A stretch of 54,499 nucleotides of DNA from NCBI GenBank assembly GCA_902626365.1, contig CACOFE010000008.1:1-54499 (forward strand), given 5' to 3'. The DNA comes from an uncultured Bacteroidota bacterium (GTDB lineage Bacteria > Bacteroidota > Bacteroidia > Flavobacteriales > Flavobacteriaceae). The position numbers and the translations under genes were made by a program. The notes beneath the pieces are model-generated. The model had not been told where the DNA came from. It did no database searches and was given only the letters and a program-made list of their open reading frames with translations. Below, piece after piece: positions 18,575 through 29,486 of this stretch (positions within the stretch are counted from its first letter, which is position 1; every line of letters begins with the position of its first letter).

Positions 18575-18863
18575 GGCTTTTAAATTCTTGGTCCATAAAT
18601 AATGCTAAACGAAAATCTTTCATTGTAAGTCCGTTTTTATCGTGAGTGAAAAGTTCAATTTCTAATCTATTATACACATTAGTCCATTTTGGATGGTGAT
18701 CCATTTCCTCACATTTCACTCCAACTTTATTCATAAAAGAAAGTGCATCATTAAAGTTTTTAAATTCATACTTACAAATTAAAAATTTGTCACTAATACT
18801 CCACTTTTCTGAAAGATTCTTCAACTCATTTACAAGTTGATCTTTCTCTATTAATTCAGTCAT
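18567..18863 (-). CDS. Pterin-4a-carbinolamine dehydratase
   Basis: The 98-residue protein is a PCD/DCoH enzyme, which dehydrates 4a-hydroxytetrahydropterin. The catalytic motif is seen as [20 protein letters not shown] followed by [16 protein letters not shown], with the conserved His pair and the Trp. Length is typical. No aromatic amino acid hydroxylase gene lies in the window, so its pterin partner must be elsewhere or it may serve pterin recycling in general. It lies 3 bases after rluF and overlaps the VOC gene. Confidence 0.92.
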   Translation of the reverse strand: MTELIEKDQLVNELKNLSEKWSISDKFLICKYEFKNFNDALSFMNKVGVKCEEMDHHPKWTNVYNRLEIELFTHDKNGLTMKDFRLALFMDQEFKSHE

Positions 18864-18866
18864 AGT

Positions 18867-19565
18867 TTATTTTTTTAATCCTTTAATTTCTTGTTCATTC
18901 AAGAGTCTATATTTACCCACAGGTAAATCTAATTTGATATTCATTATTCTGATTCTTTGAAGGGATACAACTTTGTAGCCAAAGTGATCACACATTCTTC
19001 TAATCTGTCTATTCAATCCTTGAGTTAATATAATTTTGAATTGATTTGTTTTTACTTTTTCAACTACACATTTTCTTGTAATCTTGCCAAGCATCGGGAC
19101 TCCTTCACTCATTTTTTTAAGAATTGATTCAGGAATTGGCCTGTTTACTTTAACTAAGTACTCTTTTTCATTGTTGTTTGCTGTCTTTAGAATCCTATTG
19201 GCAGTTTCTCCATCATTTGTAAGTAGTATTAACCCAGTGGTGGATTTATCAAGTCTACCAATCGGAAACACTCTTTCAGGAAAATTTAAAAAATCAATGA
19301 TATTATTTTCTTCAACTCCTGCATTTGTTGTACATACAACGCCTCTTGGTTTATTTAGAGCGATAAATATTTTTCTCTTTTTTGATTGGTTTATTTTCTC
19401 ACCATCAACCTCAATCATATCATCTTCAGAAACCTTCATACCCATCTTGGCTGGCTTTCGATTAACGTAAACCCTTCCTTGATCAATAAGTGCATCTGCT
19501 TGTCGTCTTGAGCAGTATCCAACCTCGCTTAAAAATTTATTTATTCTTGTTCCTGAATCACTCAT
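18867..19565 (-). CDS. rluF: 23S rRNA pseudouridine synthase, RsuA/RluF type
   Basis: The 232-residue protein has an N-terminal S4 RNA-binding domain (TRINKFLSEVGYCSRRQADA). A pseudouridine synthase catalytic domain follows, with the nucleophile Asp in FPIGRLDKSTTGLILLTNDG and the RsuA-family LTQGLNRQIRRMCDHFGY. The sequence is closest to RluF, which modifies U2604 of E. coli 23S rRNA. RluE or RsuA specificity is less likely because those lack this N-terminal layout, but the target base is inferred. It is first in the minus-strand unit and divergent from queE. Confidence 0.85.
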   Translation of the reverse strand: MSDSGTRINKFLSEVGYCSRRQADALIDQGRVYVNRKPAKMGMKVSEDDMIEVDGEKINQSKKRKIFIALNKPRGVVCTTNAGVEENNIIDFLNFPERVFPIGRLDKSTTGLILLTNDGETANRILKTANNNEKEYLVKVNRPIPESILKKMSEGVPMLGKITRKCVVEKVKTNQFKIILTQGLNRQIRRMCDHFGYKVVSLQRIRIMNIKLDLPVGKYRLLNEQEIKGLKK

Positions 19566-19609
19566 TGTAAATAATTAATTATGTCGGTAAATATAGATAT
19601 TAAGATTTT

Positions 19610-19617
19610 TATATTTG
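19610..19617 (+). promoter_or_regulatory. -7 element (TATATTTG) of the queE promoter
   Basis: TATATTTG matches TAnnTTTG exactly. Only 7 bases lie between it and the queE ATG at 19625, so the predicted transcript starts at or within a few bases of the start codon. No clear TTG lies 19-20 bases upstream in the 59-base divergent gap. The element is seen; leaderless translation is inferred. Confidence 0.55.
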
Positions 19618-19624
19618 TTCTGCA

Positions 19625-20254
19625 ATGGATAAAAAGACAAAGTTACTTTTAGAAAAAGGTGAGTCACTGCCAATTATGGAGTCATTCTATACTATTCAGG
19701 GTGAGGGATTTCATAAGGGAACAGCATCTTATTTTATTCGAACTGGTGGTTGTGATGTGGGTTGTCATTGGTGTGATGTTAAAGAAAGTTGGGACGAAAA
19801 CGAACACCCAATTATCCCGGTTAAAGAATTAGTAAAAAAATCTTTAGAGTTTTCAGACTGTGTGATAGTTACAGGGGGTGAGCCATTAATGTGGAACATG
19901 AATCCATTAACAAAAGAGCTTAAAAAGTTTAATAAAAAAACACATATTGAAACCTCAGGTGCACATCCCTTAACAGGTGATTGGGATTGGGTTTGCCTTT
20001 CTCCAAAGAAAGCTAAACTTCCAATTGAAGATGCTTACAATTATGCTGATGAGTTGAAAATCATAATATATAATAATCACGATTTTACATTTGCTGAAGA
20101 GCAGGCAAAAAAAGTAAATAAAAATGCAATTTTATATCTTCAGCCAGAGTGGGGTAAAAGAGAAAAAATGATGCCATTAATGGTTGAGTTTGTAAAAAAG
20201 AACCCAAAATGGAAGTTGTCACTTCAAACTCACAAATATCTCAACATTCCATAG
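19625..20254 (+). CDS. queE: 7-carboxy-7-deazaguanine synthase
   Basis: QueE is a radical SAM enzyme converting 6-carboxytetrahydropterin to 7-carboxy-7-deazaguanine in queuosine synthesis. The 209-residue protein has FYTIQGEGFHKGTASYFIR followed by the cluster-binding Cys43, Cys47 and Cys50 (CX3CX2C) in GGCDVGCHWCD, then VIVTGGEPL and THIETSGAHPL. Size fits the compact radical SAM fold of QueE. It is monocistronic, with the predicted promoter just upstream. Its substrate derives from GTP through FolE, encoded at about 31 kb. Confidence 0.96.
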   Translation: MDKKTKLLLEKGESLPIMESFYTIQGEGFHKGTASYFIRTGGCDVGCHWCDVKESWDENEHPIIPVKELVKKSLEFSDCVIVTGGEPLMWNMNPLTKELKKFNKKTHIETSGAHPLTGDWDWVCLSPKKAKLPIEDAYNYADELKIIIYNNHDFTFAEEQAKKVNKNAILYLQPEWGKREKMMPLMVEFVKKNPKWKLSLQTHKYLNIP

Positions 20255-20403
20255 CTTACATTAATTAATATATTCGGTTTAGCTGTATTTTTTTGCCTAT
20301 ATTTTTCTTTTATTATTATTATTAAAGTTAACATATGTAATTAATTATAATAATTAAGTTTAATAATATAATATTATTATGTTTTTTTGCTAAAAATTTA
20401 ATT
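20255..20403 (+). other. AT-rich intergenic region before asnB
   Basis: These 149 bases contain several T-runs and TA-rich stretches with no open frame, no hairpin and no exact TAnnTTTG element. It should contain the asnB promoter, but I cannot place it with confidence. Confidence 0.6.
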
Positions 20404-22062
20404 ATGTGTGGTATAGTATGTGCATTTAGCACTAAAGATGATAAATTATTAAGGCCTAAAGTGTTAGAAATGGCTAAGACAATTAGGCATCGTGGACCCG
20501 ATTGGAGCGGAATATATTCAAATGAAAATGCAATTATTGCTCATGAAAGATTGGCTATCGTAGACCCTTCATCTGGTCAACAGCCTTTATTCAGCCAAGA
20601 TGATAGATATATTTTAGCAGCGAATGGTGAAATATATAATCATCAAGAGCTCAGAGATCAATTTCCTGATTATGGTTTTTCAACTAAAAGTGATTGTGAG
20701 GTGATTTTACCGTTGTATGAAAAATATGGTCCTAACTTTTTGGATAAGCTTAATGGTATTTTTGCTTTTGCAATTTATGACTCAGTTAATGACGAATATT
20801 TTGTAGCTAGAGATCACATGGGTATTATACCCTTGTATATTGGATGGGATAACAAAAGTGTATTTTATGTCTCATCAGAACTAAAAGCTCTTGAAGGACA
20901 ATGTGAAAAAATAGAATTATTTCCACCAGGCCAATTTTTAAGTAGTTCAGAAAACAAATTCAAAAAATGGTACAAAAGAGATTGGGAAGAATATGAAAAT
21001 GTTAAAAATGTTGAATCTGATATTACTCAACTAAGAGAATCTTTAGAGAATGCTGTTAAAAGACAATTAATGTCTGATGTACCATACGGAGTTTTACTCT
21101 CCGGAGGTCTAGACTCTTCAATAACTTCAGCAATTGCAAAAAAATATTCTGAAAAAAGAATCGAAACCGATGATACCCAACGAGCTTGGTGGCCTCAATT
21201 ACATTCTTTTTCGGTGGGTTTGAAGGGTTCACCAGATTTAGCTGCTGCAAGAAAAGTCGCCGATTACATTGGTACAGTTCATCATGAAATAATTTTCACT
21301 ATTCAAGAAGGTCTTGATGCAATTAAAGACGTTATTTATAATCTCGAAACATATGATATAACAACAGTTAGAGCTTCAACCCCAATGTATTTGATGGCAA
21401 GAGTTATAAAATCTATGGGAATAAAAATGGTTCTTTCAGGTGAGGGGGCTGATGAGCTTTTTGGGGGATACCTATATTTTCATAAAGCACCAAGTCCTAA
21501 AGATTTTCACGAGGAAACAGTAAGGAAATTAAAGAAATTACATATGTATGATTGTTTAAGAGCTAATAAAAGTCTAGCAGCTTGGGGAGTAGAAGGAAGA
21601 GTTCCTTTTTTAGACAAGGAATTTATCGACGTTGCGATGTCATTAAATCCGAAGGATAAGATGATAAACGGAGAAAGAATGGAGAAATGGATATTAAGAA
21701 AAGCTTTTGAAGAATACCTTCCTAAAGAAATATTGTGGCGTCAGAAAGAACAATTTAGTGATGGGGTAGGATACAGTTGGATTGATACATTAAAAGAAGT
21801 AGTAGAGGATGTGGTTTCAGATCAGGATATGAAGGATGCAAAGATTAAATTTCCGATCAAAACTCCAACAACAAAGGAAGAATATTACTACAGATCATTG
21901 TTTTCAAATCATTTTCCGTCAAACACAGCTGCGATGTCAGTGCCACAAGAACCATCTGTCGCTTGCAGCACTAAAATAGCACTTGAATGGGATGAAGCTT
22001 TCAAGTTGATTAATGAGCCTTCAGGGAGGGCTATTTCAAAGGTCCATCAAGATGCATATTAG
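20404..22062 (+). CDS. asnB: Asparagine synthase B (glutamine-hydrolysing)
   Basis: AsnB makes asparagine from aspartate, ATP and glutamine. The 552-residue protein starts MCGIVCAF, with Cys2 as the Ntn glutaminase nucleophile after Met removal. The glutaminase domain has RHRGPDWSGI, HERLAIVDP and AANGEIYNH. The synthetase domain carries the PP-loop SGGLDSS at residues 233-239, GEGADELFGGYLYFHKAP and an LRANKSLAAWGVEGRVPFLD motif. The length matches E. coli AsnB. It has AT-rich non-coding DNA on both sides and is probably monocistronic. Confidence 0.97.
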   Translation: MCGIVCAFSTKDDKLLRPKVLEMAKTIRHRGPDWSGIYSNENAIIAHERLAIVDPSSGQQPLFSQDDRYILAANGEIYNHQELRDQFPDYGFSTKSDCEVILPLYEKYGPNFLDKLNGIFAFAIYDSVNDEYFVARDHMGIIPLYIGWDNKSVFYVSSELKALEGQCEKIELFPPGQFLSSSENKFKKWYKRDWEEYENVKNVESDITQLRESLENAVKRQLMSDVPYGVLLSGGLDSSITSAIAKKYSEKRIETDDTQRAWWPQLHSFSVGLKGSPDLAAARKVADYIGTVHHEIIFTIQEGLDAIKDVIYNLETYDITTVRASTPMYLMARVIKSMGIKMVLSGEGADELFGGYLYFHKAPSPKDFHEETVRKLKKLHMYDCLRANKSLAAWGVEGRVPFLDKEFIDVAMSLNPKDKMINGERMEKWILRKAFEEYLPKEILWRQKEQFSDGVGYSWIDTLKEVVEDVVSDQDMKDAKIKFPIKTPTTKEEYYYRSLFSNHFPSNTAAMSVPQEPSVACSTKIALEWDEAFKLINEPSGRAISKVHQDAY

Positions 22063-22143
22063 GACGTATTTTTAGGTCAAAAATTGTTAATAACTTATCC
22101 TTTATATTTAATGATTTTTAATCTGTTGGAGCAGCTTTTTTTG

Positions 22144-22151
22144 TATATTTG
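22144..22151 (+). promoter_or_regulatory. -7 element (TATATTTG) of the gyrB promoter
   Basis: TATATTTG matches TAnnTTTG and is followed by GG. A TTG at 22126-22128 lies 15 bases upstream, shorter than the usual 19-20, so the -33 part is weak. The predicted leader to the gyrB ATG is about 67 bases. It lies in the 162-base gap between asnB and gyrB, which otherwise holds no visible feature. Confidence 0.5.
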
Positions 22152-22158
22152 GATGTAA

Positions 22159-24159
<2,001 letters not shown>

Positions 24160-24168
24160 TAAAAAATT

Positions 24169-25095
24169 ATGAAAGTAACTGTTGTTGGTGCTGGAGCAGT
24201 TGGTGCAAGTTGCGCAGAGTATATCGCAATTAAAAATTTTGCCTCAGAAGTAGTCATTTTAGATATTAAGGAAGGATTTGCTGAGGGTAAAGCTATGGAC
24301 TTAATGCAGACAGCTTCATTAAATGATTTTGACACAAAAATTGTTGGCACCACTAATGATTATTCAAAAACCGACAACAGTGATATTTGTGTTATTACAT
24401 CTGGTATTCCAAGAAAGCCTGGAATGACAAGAGAGGAGTTAATTGGAATCAATGCAGGTATAGTAAAGGATGTAAGCTCAAAATTACTTGAATCCTCTCC
24501 AGAAACAATAATAATAGTCGTAAGTAACCCAATGGATACAATGACTTATCTTGTTCATAAAACAACAGGGGTTCCAAAAAATAGAATAATTGGTATGGGT
24601 GGAGCGCTAGATTCCGCAAGATTCAAGTACAGACTTGCAGAAGCATTAAATGCTCCAATTAGCGATGTAGATGGTATGGTTATAGGAGGCCACAGTGATA
24701 AGGGTATGGTACCACTTATTTCAAAAGCTACTAGAAATAGTATTAAGGTTACTAATTTTTTGTCTAATCAAAGATTAGATCAAGTACGCGAGGATACCAA
24801 GGTCGGAGGAGCAACACTAACTAAACTATTGGGTACATCTGCTTGGTATGCACCAGGTGCAGCCGTGAGCTCACTTGTTCATTCTATCGCTTGTAATCAC
24901 AATAAAATATTTCCTTGTTCTGCTTTATTGGAGGGTGAATACGGTCTTTCTGATTTATGTATTGGTGTTCCTGTAGTTTTGGGGAAAAATGGAATCGAAG
25001 AAATTATTGAATTAGATCTGGATACAGAGGATTTAGCACATCTAACAGAAAGTGCAGAAGGTGTTAAGAAAACCAACTCTCTTTTAACCTTATAG
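24169..25095 (+). CDS. mdh: Malate dehydrogenase
   Basis: Mdh oxidises malate to oxaloacetate with NAD+ in the TCA cycle. The 308-residue protein is of the LDH-like MDH type. It has the Rossmann motif GAGAVG at residues 7-12, an acidic Asp after strand two (VVILDIKEG) that selects NAD, and TSGIPRKPGMTREEL with the Arg that distinguishes MDH from LDH. VVSNPMDTMTYLV is followed by the catalytic His175 in IGGHSDKGMVPL. It follows gyrB by 9 bases and is likely co-transcribed. Confidence 0.96.
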   Translation: MKVTVVGAGAVGASCAEYIAIKNFASEVVILDIKEGFAEGKAMDLMQTASLNDFDTKIVGTTNDYSKTDNSDICVITSGIPRKPGMTREELIGINAGIVKDVSSKLLESSPETIIIVVSNPMDTMTYLVHKTTGVPKNRIIGMGGALDSARFKYRLAEALNAPISDVDGMVIGGHSDKGMVPLISKATRNSIKVTNFLSNQRLDQVREDTKVGGATLTKLLGTSAWYAPGAAVSSLVHSIACNHNKIFPCSALLEGEYGLSDLCIGVPVVLGKNGIEEIIELDLDTEDLAHLTESAEGVKKTNSLLTL

Positions 25096-25100
25096 TTTAA

Positions 25101-25130
25101 CCTATATAGGACCACGATTAATTATTGGTC
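25101..25130 (+). other. Palindrome and inverted repeat between mdh and secDF
   Basis: CCTATATAGG (25101-25110) is a perfect 10-bp palindrome. Its last G begins GACCA (25110-25114), which pairs with TGGTC (25126-25130) across an 11-base loop. No T-tract follows, so this is not a normal intrinsic terminator. It lies 8 bases upstream of the secDF -33 element and could be an operator or a Rho-independent weak stop for mdh. Confidence 0.4.
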
Positions 25131-25137
25131 TAATCTG

Positions 25138-25168
25138 TTGCCTGTTTATCTCTGATATTATATATTTG
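25138..25168 (+). promoter_or_regulatory. Bacteroidota-type promoter of secDF
   Basis: TTG at 25138-25140 and TATATTTG at 25161-25168 are separated by 20 bases, fitting the Bacteroidota housekeeping sigma pattern TTG-N19/20-TAnnTTTG. Transcription should start near 25175, giving a leader of about 18 bases before the secDF ATG at 25193. Confidence 0.75.
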
Positions 25169-25192
25169 CACCACTTTTTATTTAAATGAATT

Positions 25193-28138
25193 ATGCAAAA
25201 TAAAGGATTAGTTAAATTATTCGCCCTATTGTTTGGACTTGTTAGTGTATTCCAATTATCGTTTACATTCAAGTCGAATCAGATTGAAAGTAATGCAAAC
25301 GAATATGCTATAAGTAAAATCAGCGATTCAGAAATTGATTTTGATAAAAAGAGAAACGAAGAAAAAATAAACTATTTAGATTCCTTATCCAATATATCTG
25401 TTTTTAATATTGGAATCGCAGATTATACATATGATGAGGTTAAGGACAGAGCAATGAATCTAGGTCTTGACTTAAAAGGTGGTATTAATGTTATTCTTCA
25501 AATTTCAGTTAAGGATATACTACAAAACTTATCTAATAATAGTAAGGATCCAATATTTAATCAAGCGCTTAATGATGCTGAGGAAATTCAAAAAAACAGT
25601 CAGAATACATATTTAGAGGATTTCTTTATAGCTTTCGACAATATAAAAGGTGATACCAAATTAGCATCTCCAGATATATTTGCTAACAGAACATTAAGTG
25701 AAGAAATTAATTTTAATATGTCAGATGAAGAGGTGCAGCCAATTTTAAAAACAAAAATTGATGAATCTGTAACTTCTGCATTTGAGGTCCTAAGAAAAAG
25801 AATTGATAAGTTTGGTGTTACCCAGCCAAACATACAAAGGCTTGGTAATTCAGGTAGAATCCTGGTTGAATTACCTGGTGCAAAAGATGTGGAAAGAGTA
25901 AAGGGGTTATTGCAAAGTACTGCTCAATTAGAATTTTGGGATGCCTTCAAGGGTGAAGAATTTCTTTCTTTTATTATTCAAGCTAATGAAATCATCAAAT
26001 CAAAGACTTCAACTAAAAATATTGAACAAACTGAACTTAGTGAAGTAGAAGAACTTCTAGGAACAGATAATGATTCTATTGCTATTGAAAAGAATCCGAT
26101 ATTAGATCTGATTAAAGGCCAAGGCTATCCAGGTGGACCTGTTGTAGCTATGTTCGATTCAAAGGATGTAAACATCATATCAGAATATCTTTCTGATGCT
26201 GATGTAAGATCTTTACTTCTGCCATCTCAGAGATATGTTAAATTTTTATGGGGTATTCCTCAAATGTCAGAAGAGGGAGAAGAATTAGTTGAATTGTATG
26301 CCTTAAAAGGAAACAGAGAAAACACTCCACAATTAAGTGGATCAGTAATTACAGACGCAAGACAATCTTATTCTGTTGATGGTATTACTCCAACTGTTAG
26401 TATGCAGATGAATACTAAGGGTGCTAAAATCTGGGAGGAAATGACCGGTAATGCGTTCAACCAAAGCTCTCAAATTGCTATTGTTTTAGATGATATTGTA
26501 TATTCAGCGCCTGGTGTAACTAGTGGACCAATTTCAGGTGGTAATAGTGAAATTTCTGGCGCATTCAATCTTAATGAAGCTATTGATTTAGCTAACGTGC
26601 TAAGAGCAGGTAAGTTACCTGCATCTGCTGATATTGTACAGGCTGATGAAGTTGGACCTTCTCTAGGTCAGGAGGCTATCGAATCAGGCACTAACTCATT
26701 TATGATTGCTCTTGTACTTGTTTTGGTTTGGATGATGTTTTACTATGGTAAAGTTGGTTTGTATTCAAATATCGCATTGGTACTAAATATTGTTCTAATC
26801 TTTGGTATTTTATCTGGATTAGGGGCTGTTTTAACACTTCCTGGAATTGCTGGTATCGTATTGACAATAGGTATTGCTGTTGATGCGAATGTTCTAATAT
26901 ATGAAAGAGTTAGAGAAGAACTTTACAGGGGTAAAAAGGAAAAACCTGCAATTTCTGACGGATATCAAAATGCTTTATCCTCAATTTTAGATGCAAATAT
27001 TACAACAGGACTAACTGCGTTAATCCTATATACATTTGGAACTGGACCGATCAAAGGATTTGCAACAACACTATTAATAGGTATAATAACTTCTTTATTT
27101 ACAGCAATTTTTATTTCAAGGCTATTAATTAACTGGGATGTAAATAAAGGTTCTCGACTAAGTTTCTCTACTCCTCTAACAAAAGGGTTATTTAGAAATC
27201 TAAATATTGACTTTTTGAAGCGTAGAAAATTAACATATATGATTTCTGGAATTCTTATTGCATCTGGTATATTCTCGCTTTTTACAACTGGTTTAGACGA
27301 AGGTATTGACTTTGTAGGAGGAAGAACATATACAGTTAGATTTGCTAATGATGTAAATACTGAAGAAGTTAAAAAATCAACTGATTTGATTTTTGGTAGT
27401 TCTGAAATAAAGACTATTGGTAGTCCAAATCAGCTGAAGATTTCAACTAAATATAAAGTTGATGAAAATTCAGCAATTGCTGATGAAGAAGTACAATCAA
27501 AACTATTTGAATCTCTTGAAGCATACCTTCCTGAAGGATATACTTATACTCAATTTTTAGATGCTGAAAACAATGTAGGGAAAATGATGTCAGGTAAAGT
27601 AAGTCCAACAATTGCAGATGATATTAAACAATCTTCTTTCTGGGCAATTTTAGGTTCACTAATTGTTGTCTTCTTATATATACTGGTCAGATTTAAAAAA
27701 TGGCAATTTTCACTTGGTGCTGTAGCTGCTGTTTTCCACGACGTTTTAATCGTACTTGGAATATTCTCGCTTACCTACAAATTTATGCCATTCAGCATGG
27801 AAATTGATCAAGCATTTATTGCAGCAATTCTTACGGTTATTGGATATTCATTAAATGATACCGTGGTAGTATTTGATAGAATCAGGGAATTCTTAAAAGA
27901 ACATTCAACTTGGGAGTTTGAAAAAACTGTCAATTCAGCCTTAAATAGTACACTTTCTAGAACCTTGAATACTTCTTTTACAACGCTTGTTGTATTATTA
28001 GCTATGTTTACATTTGGTGCTGACTCATTAAGAGGATTATTATTTGCATTAATTGTTGGTGTATTGGTTGGAACTTATTCATCTGTATTTGTTGCAACTC
28101 CGATTATGAAGGACACTTTGAAAAAATATAGAGACTAA
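25193..28138 (+). CDS. secDF: Fused protein translocase SecDF
   Basis: SecDF uses the proton gradient to pull preproteins out of SecYEG on the periplasmic side. At 981 residues it is a SecD-SecF fusion, usual in Bacteroidota. The SecD half has an N-terminal membrane anchor, MNLGLDLKGGINVILQIS, FEVLRKRIDKFGVTQPNIQ and a large periplasmic P1 domain, with membrane segments at about 500-645 including TIGIAVDANVLIYERVREEL. The SecF half (about 680-981) has DEGIDFVGGRTYTVRF and TVIGYSLNDTVVVFDRIRE. Its own promoter lies upstream. Its stop abuts that of the convergent DUF3817 gene. Confidence 0.96.
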   Translation: MQNKGLVKLFALLFGLVSVFQLSFTFKSNQIESNANEYAISKISDSEIDFDKKRNEEKINYLDSLSNISVFNIGIADYTYDEVKDRAMNLGLDLKGGINVILQISVKDILQNLSNNSKDPIFNQALNDAEEIQKNSQNTYLEDFFIAFDNIKGDTKLASPDIFANRTLSEEINFNMSDEEVQPILKTKIDESVTSAFEVLRKRIDKFGVTQPNIQRLGNSGRILVELPGAKDVERVKGLLQSTAQLEFWDAFKGEEFLSFIIQANEIIKSKTSTKNIEQTELSEVEELLGTDNDSIAIEKNPILDLIKGQGYPGGPVVAMFDSKDVNIISEYLSDADVRSLLLPSQRYVKFLWGIPQMSEEGEELVELYALKGNRENTPQLSGSVITDARQSYSVDGITPTVSMQMNTKGAKIWEEMTGNAFNQSSQIAIVLDDIVYSAPGVTSGPISGGNSEISGAFNLNEAIDLANVLRAGKLPASADIVQADEVGPSLGQEAIESGTNSFMIALVLVLVWMMFYYGKVGLYSNIALVLNIVLIFGILSGLGAVLTLPGIAGIVLTIGIAVDANVLIYERVREELYRGKKEKPAISDGYQNALSSILDANITTGLTALILYTFGTGPIKGFATTLLIGIITSLFTAIFISRLLINWDVNKGSRLSFSTPLTKGLFRNLNIDFLKRRKLTYMISGILIASGIFSLFTTGLDEGIDFVGGRTYTVRFANDVNTEEVKKSTDLIFGSSEIKTIGSPNQLKISTKYKVDENSAIADEEVQSKLFESLEAYLPEGYTYTQFLDAENNVGKMMSGKVSPTIADDIKQSSFWAILGSLIVVFLYILVRFKKWQFSLGAVAAVFHDVLIVLGIFSLTYKFMPFSMEIDQAFIAAILTVIGYSLNDTVVVFDRIREFLKEHSTWEFEKTVNSALNSTLSRTLNTSFTTLVVLLAMFTFGADSLRGLLFALIVGVLVGTYSSVFVATPIMKDTLKKYRD

Positions 28139-28417
28139 TTAATTTTTTCTTAAATATTTTTTATCTACGTAAAAAGTTCCAAATGGAATTAATGAAGCTG
28201 CAGAAACAATAAAAAATTCTATATTGCTCCATTTAAATTTGTTTTTTCCAATTACGCCGAAGATAATATAAACAGCAAATAGGATACCATGTGGCATTCC
28301 CACTAATTTTACATAGGTCGGATCATCTAATAGATATTTAATAGGTACAGCAATAAAAAGTAATAATATATAGGATACACCTTCAAGAAAGGCGACTATT
28401 CTAAAGATTTTTATCAT
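28139..28417 (-). CDS. DUF3817 integral membrane protein
   Basis: A 92-residue protein with three hydrophobic segments matches the DUF3817 pattern FRIVAFLEGVSYILLLFIA near the N-terminus and VGMPHGILFAVYIIFG in the middle. Function is unknown for the family. It is the last gene of the folE-cysS-yidD-lgt unit, its start overlapping the lgt stop by one base (TAATG). Its stop codon touches the stop of secDF. Confidence 0.85.
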   Translation of the reverse strand: MIKIFRIVAFLEGVSYILLLFIAVPIKYLLDDPTYVKLVGMPHGILFAVYIIFGVIGKNKFKWSNIEFFIVSAASLIPFGTFYVDKKYLRKN

Positions 28418-29244
28418 TAAGATTTAGAGGTTTTTTTAAACATTAGATAAAGACCAATTAATATGAATGGTATACTTAATGTTTGGCCAGTGTTCATGCC
28501 AAAGATCCAATCCTCTCTTCCGTCAACTTGAGCTTGTTTGAAAAACTCGACAATAAAACGACTTGACCAAAGAAGAACGAAGAATAATCCAAACAAATAT
28601 CCAGTTTTCTTTAATTTATCTGTTTTCCAATATATGTGAGCAACTATGAAAAATATAATTATATAACTAAACGCTTCATAAAGTTGTGCAGGGTGTCGAG
28701 CAAAATCCTCACCCAGTTTTGAAAATACAACTCCGAAAACACTATCAGTTTCTTTTCCTACAATCTCAGAATTAAAGAAATTTCCTATTCTAATAAAAGC
28801 TCCTCCGATAGCAACAGGGATCAGAATTCTGTCAAGAATCCATAATACAGATTTTTTTAAAATTCTGCTGTTGTATAAAAACATTGCAGTTATTATTCCT
28901 ATTGCGGCTCCATGACTAGCTAAACCTCTAAAGCCTGTAAACTCAAAAGTTGGATTAAATCTAAATGGTAAAAAAACGCTAAAAAAATCTTGATCAAAAA
29001 GTTCAATTTGATAAAATATTACATGACCTAAACGTGCACCAATCATTGTGCCTAAAATTGTATAAACAAAAAGGGAGTCTAGCTTTTCCATAGACAAGCC
29101 TTCTTTTTTGTATATAATTTGCATTATGTAAAAGCCTAAGATAAATGCTAACATCCACATCAAACTATAATAGTAAACAGTAAATTTTCCAAAAATTGTA
29201 AAACCCTCAGATGTAGGATCCCAAACAAATTGTAATATTTCCAT
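28417..29244 (-). CDS. lgt: Prolipoprotein diacylglyceryl transferase
   Basis: Lgt transfers a diacylglyceryl group from phosphatidylglycerol to the lipobox Cys of prolipoproteins in the inner membrane. The 275-residue protein has about seven membrane segments. Its signatures include GARLGHVIFYQ, FRGLASHGAAIGI with the essential His, and IGNFFNSEIVGKETD with ARHPAQLYEA. Length is typical. It lies 2 bases downstream of yidD. A lipoprotein with a clear lipobox is encoded at about 41 kb, consistent with Lgt use. Confidence 0.96.
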   Translation of the reverse strand: MEILQFVWDPTSEGFTIFGKFTVYYYSLMWMLAFILGFYIMQIIYKKEGLSMEKLDSLFVYTILGTMIGARLGHVIFYQIELFDQDFFSVFLPFRFNPTFEFTGFRGLASHGAAIGIITAMFLYNSRILKKSVLWILDRILIPVAIGGAFIRIGNFFNSEIVGKETDSVFGVVFSKLGEDFARHPAQLYEAFSYIIIFFIVAHIYWKTDKLKKTGYLFGLFFVLLWSSRFIVEFFKQAQVDGREDWIFGMNTGQTLSIPFILIGLYLMFKKTSKS

Positions 29245-29246
29245 AA

Positions 29247-29483
29247 TTATTTTCTTTTAATTTTTTCAGGTACAGGATCATATCCAGATGTTCCCCATGG
29301 ATGGCATCTTAAAATTCTTCGAACTGCAAGATATGATCCAAAAAATAATCCGTGCTTTCTCAATGCTTCAATTGAGTAATGAGAACATGTAGGCTGATGT
29401 CTGCATGTTGCAGGAAAATACGGTGATATAGCTCTTTGATAAAACTTAATCATTAAAATAAATGGATAGATCAAAAATTTCAT
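29247..29483 (-). CDS. yidD: Membrane protein insertion efficiency factor YidD
   Basis: The 78-residue protein matches the small YidD family: [20 protein letters not shown], then [12 protein letters not shown] and [17 protein letters not shown] with three conserved Cys residues. YidD aids membrane protein insertion by YidC at the inner membrane. Here it is separated from the usual rpmH-rnpA-yidC locus and lies between cysS and lgt. Confidence 0.95.
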   Translation of the reverse strand: MKFLIYPFILMIKFYQRAISPYFPATCRHQPTCSHYSIEALRKHGLFFGSYLAVRRILRCHPWGTSGYDPVPEKIKRK

Positions 29484-29486
29484 CCG

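Noticed and set aside
20255-20403. TA-rich region before asnB considered as a replication origin or riboswitch
   Set aside because: No DnaA boxes, no dnaA nearby and no conserved riboswitch stems could be seen; low GC alone is not evidence.
22063-22143. Possible intrinsic terminator after asnB (T-run before 22144)
   Set aside because: The T-run is not preceded by a stable GC stem; only scattered short complementarities are present.
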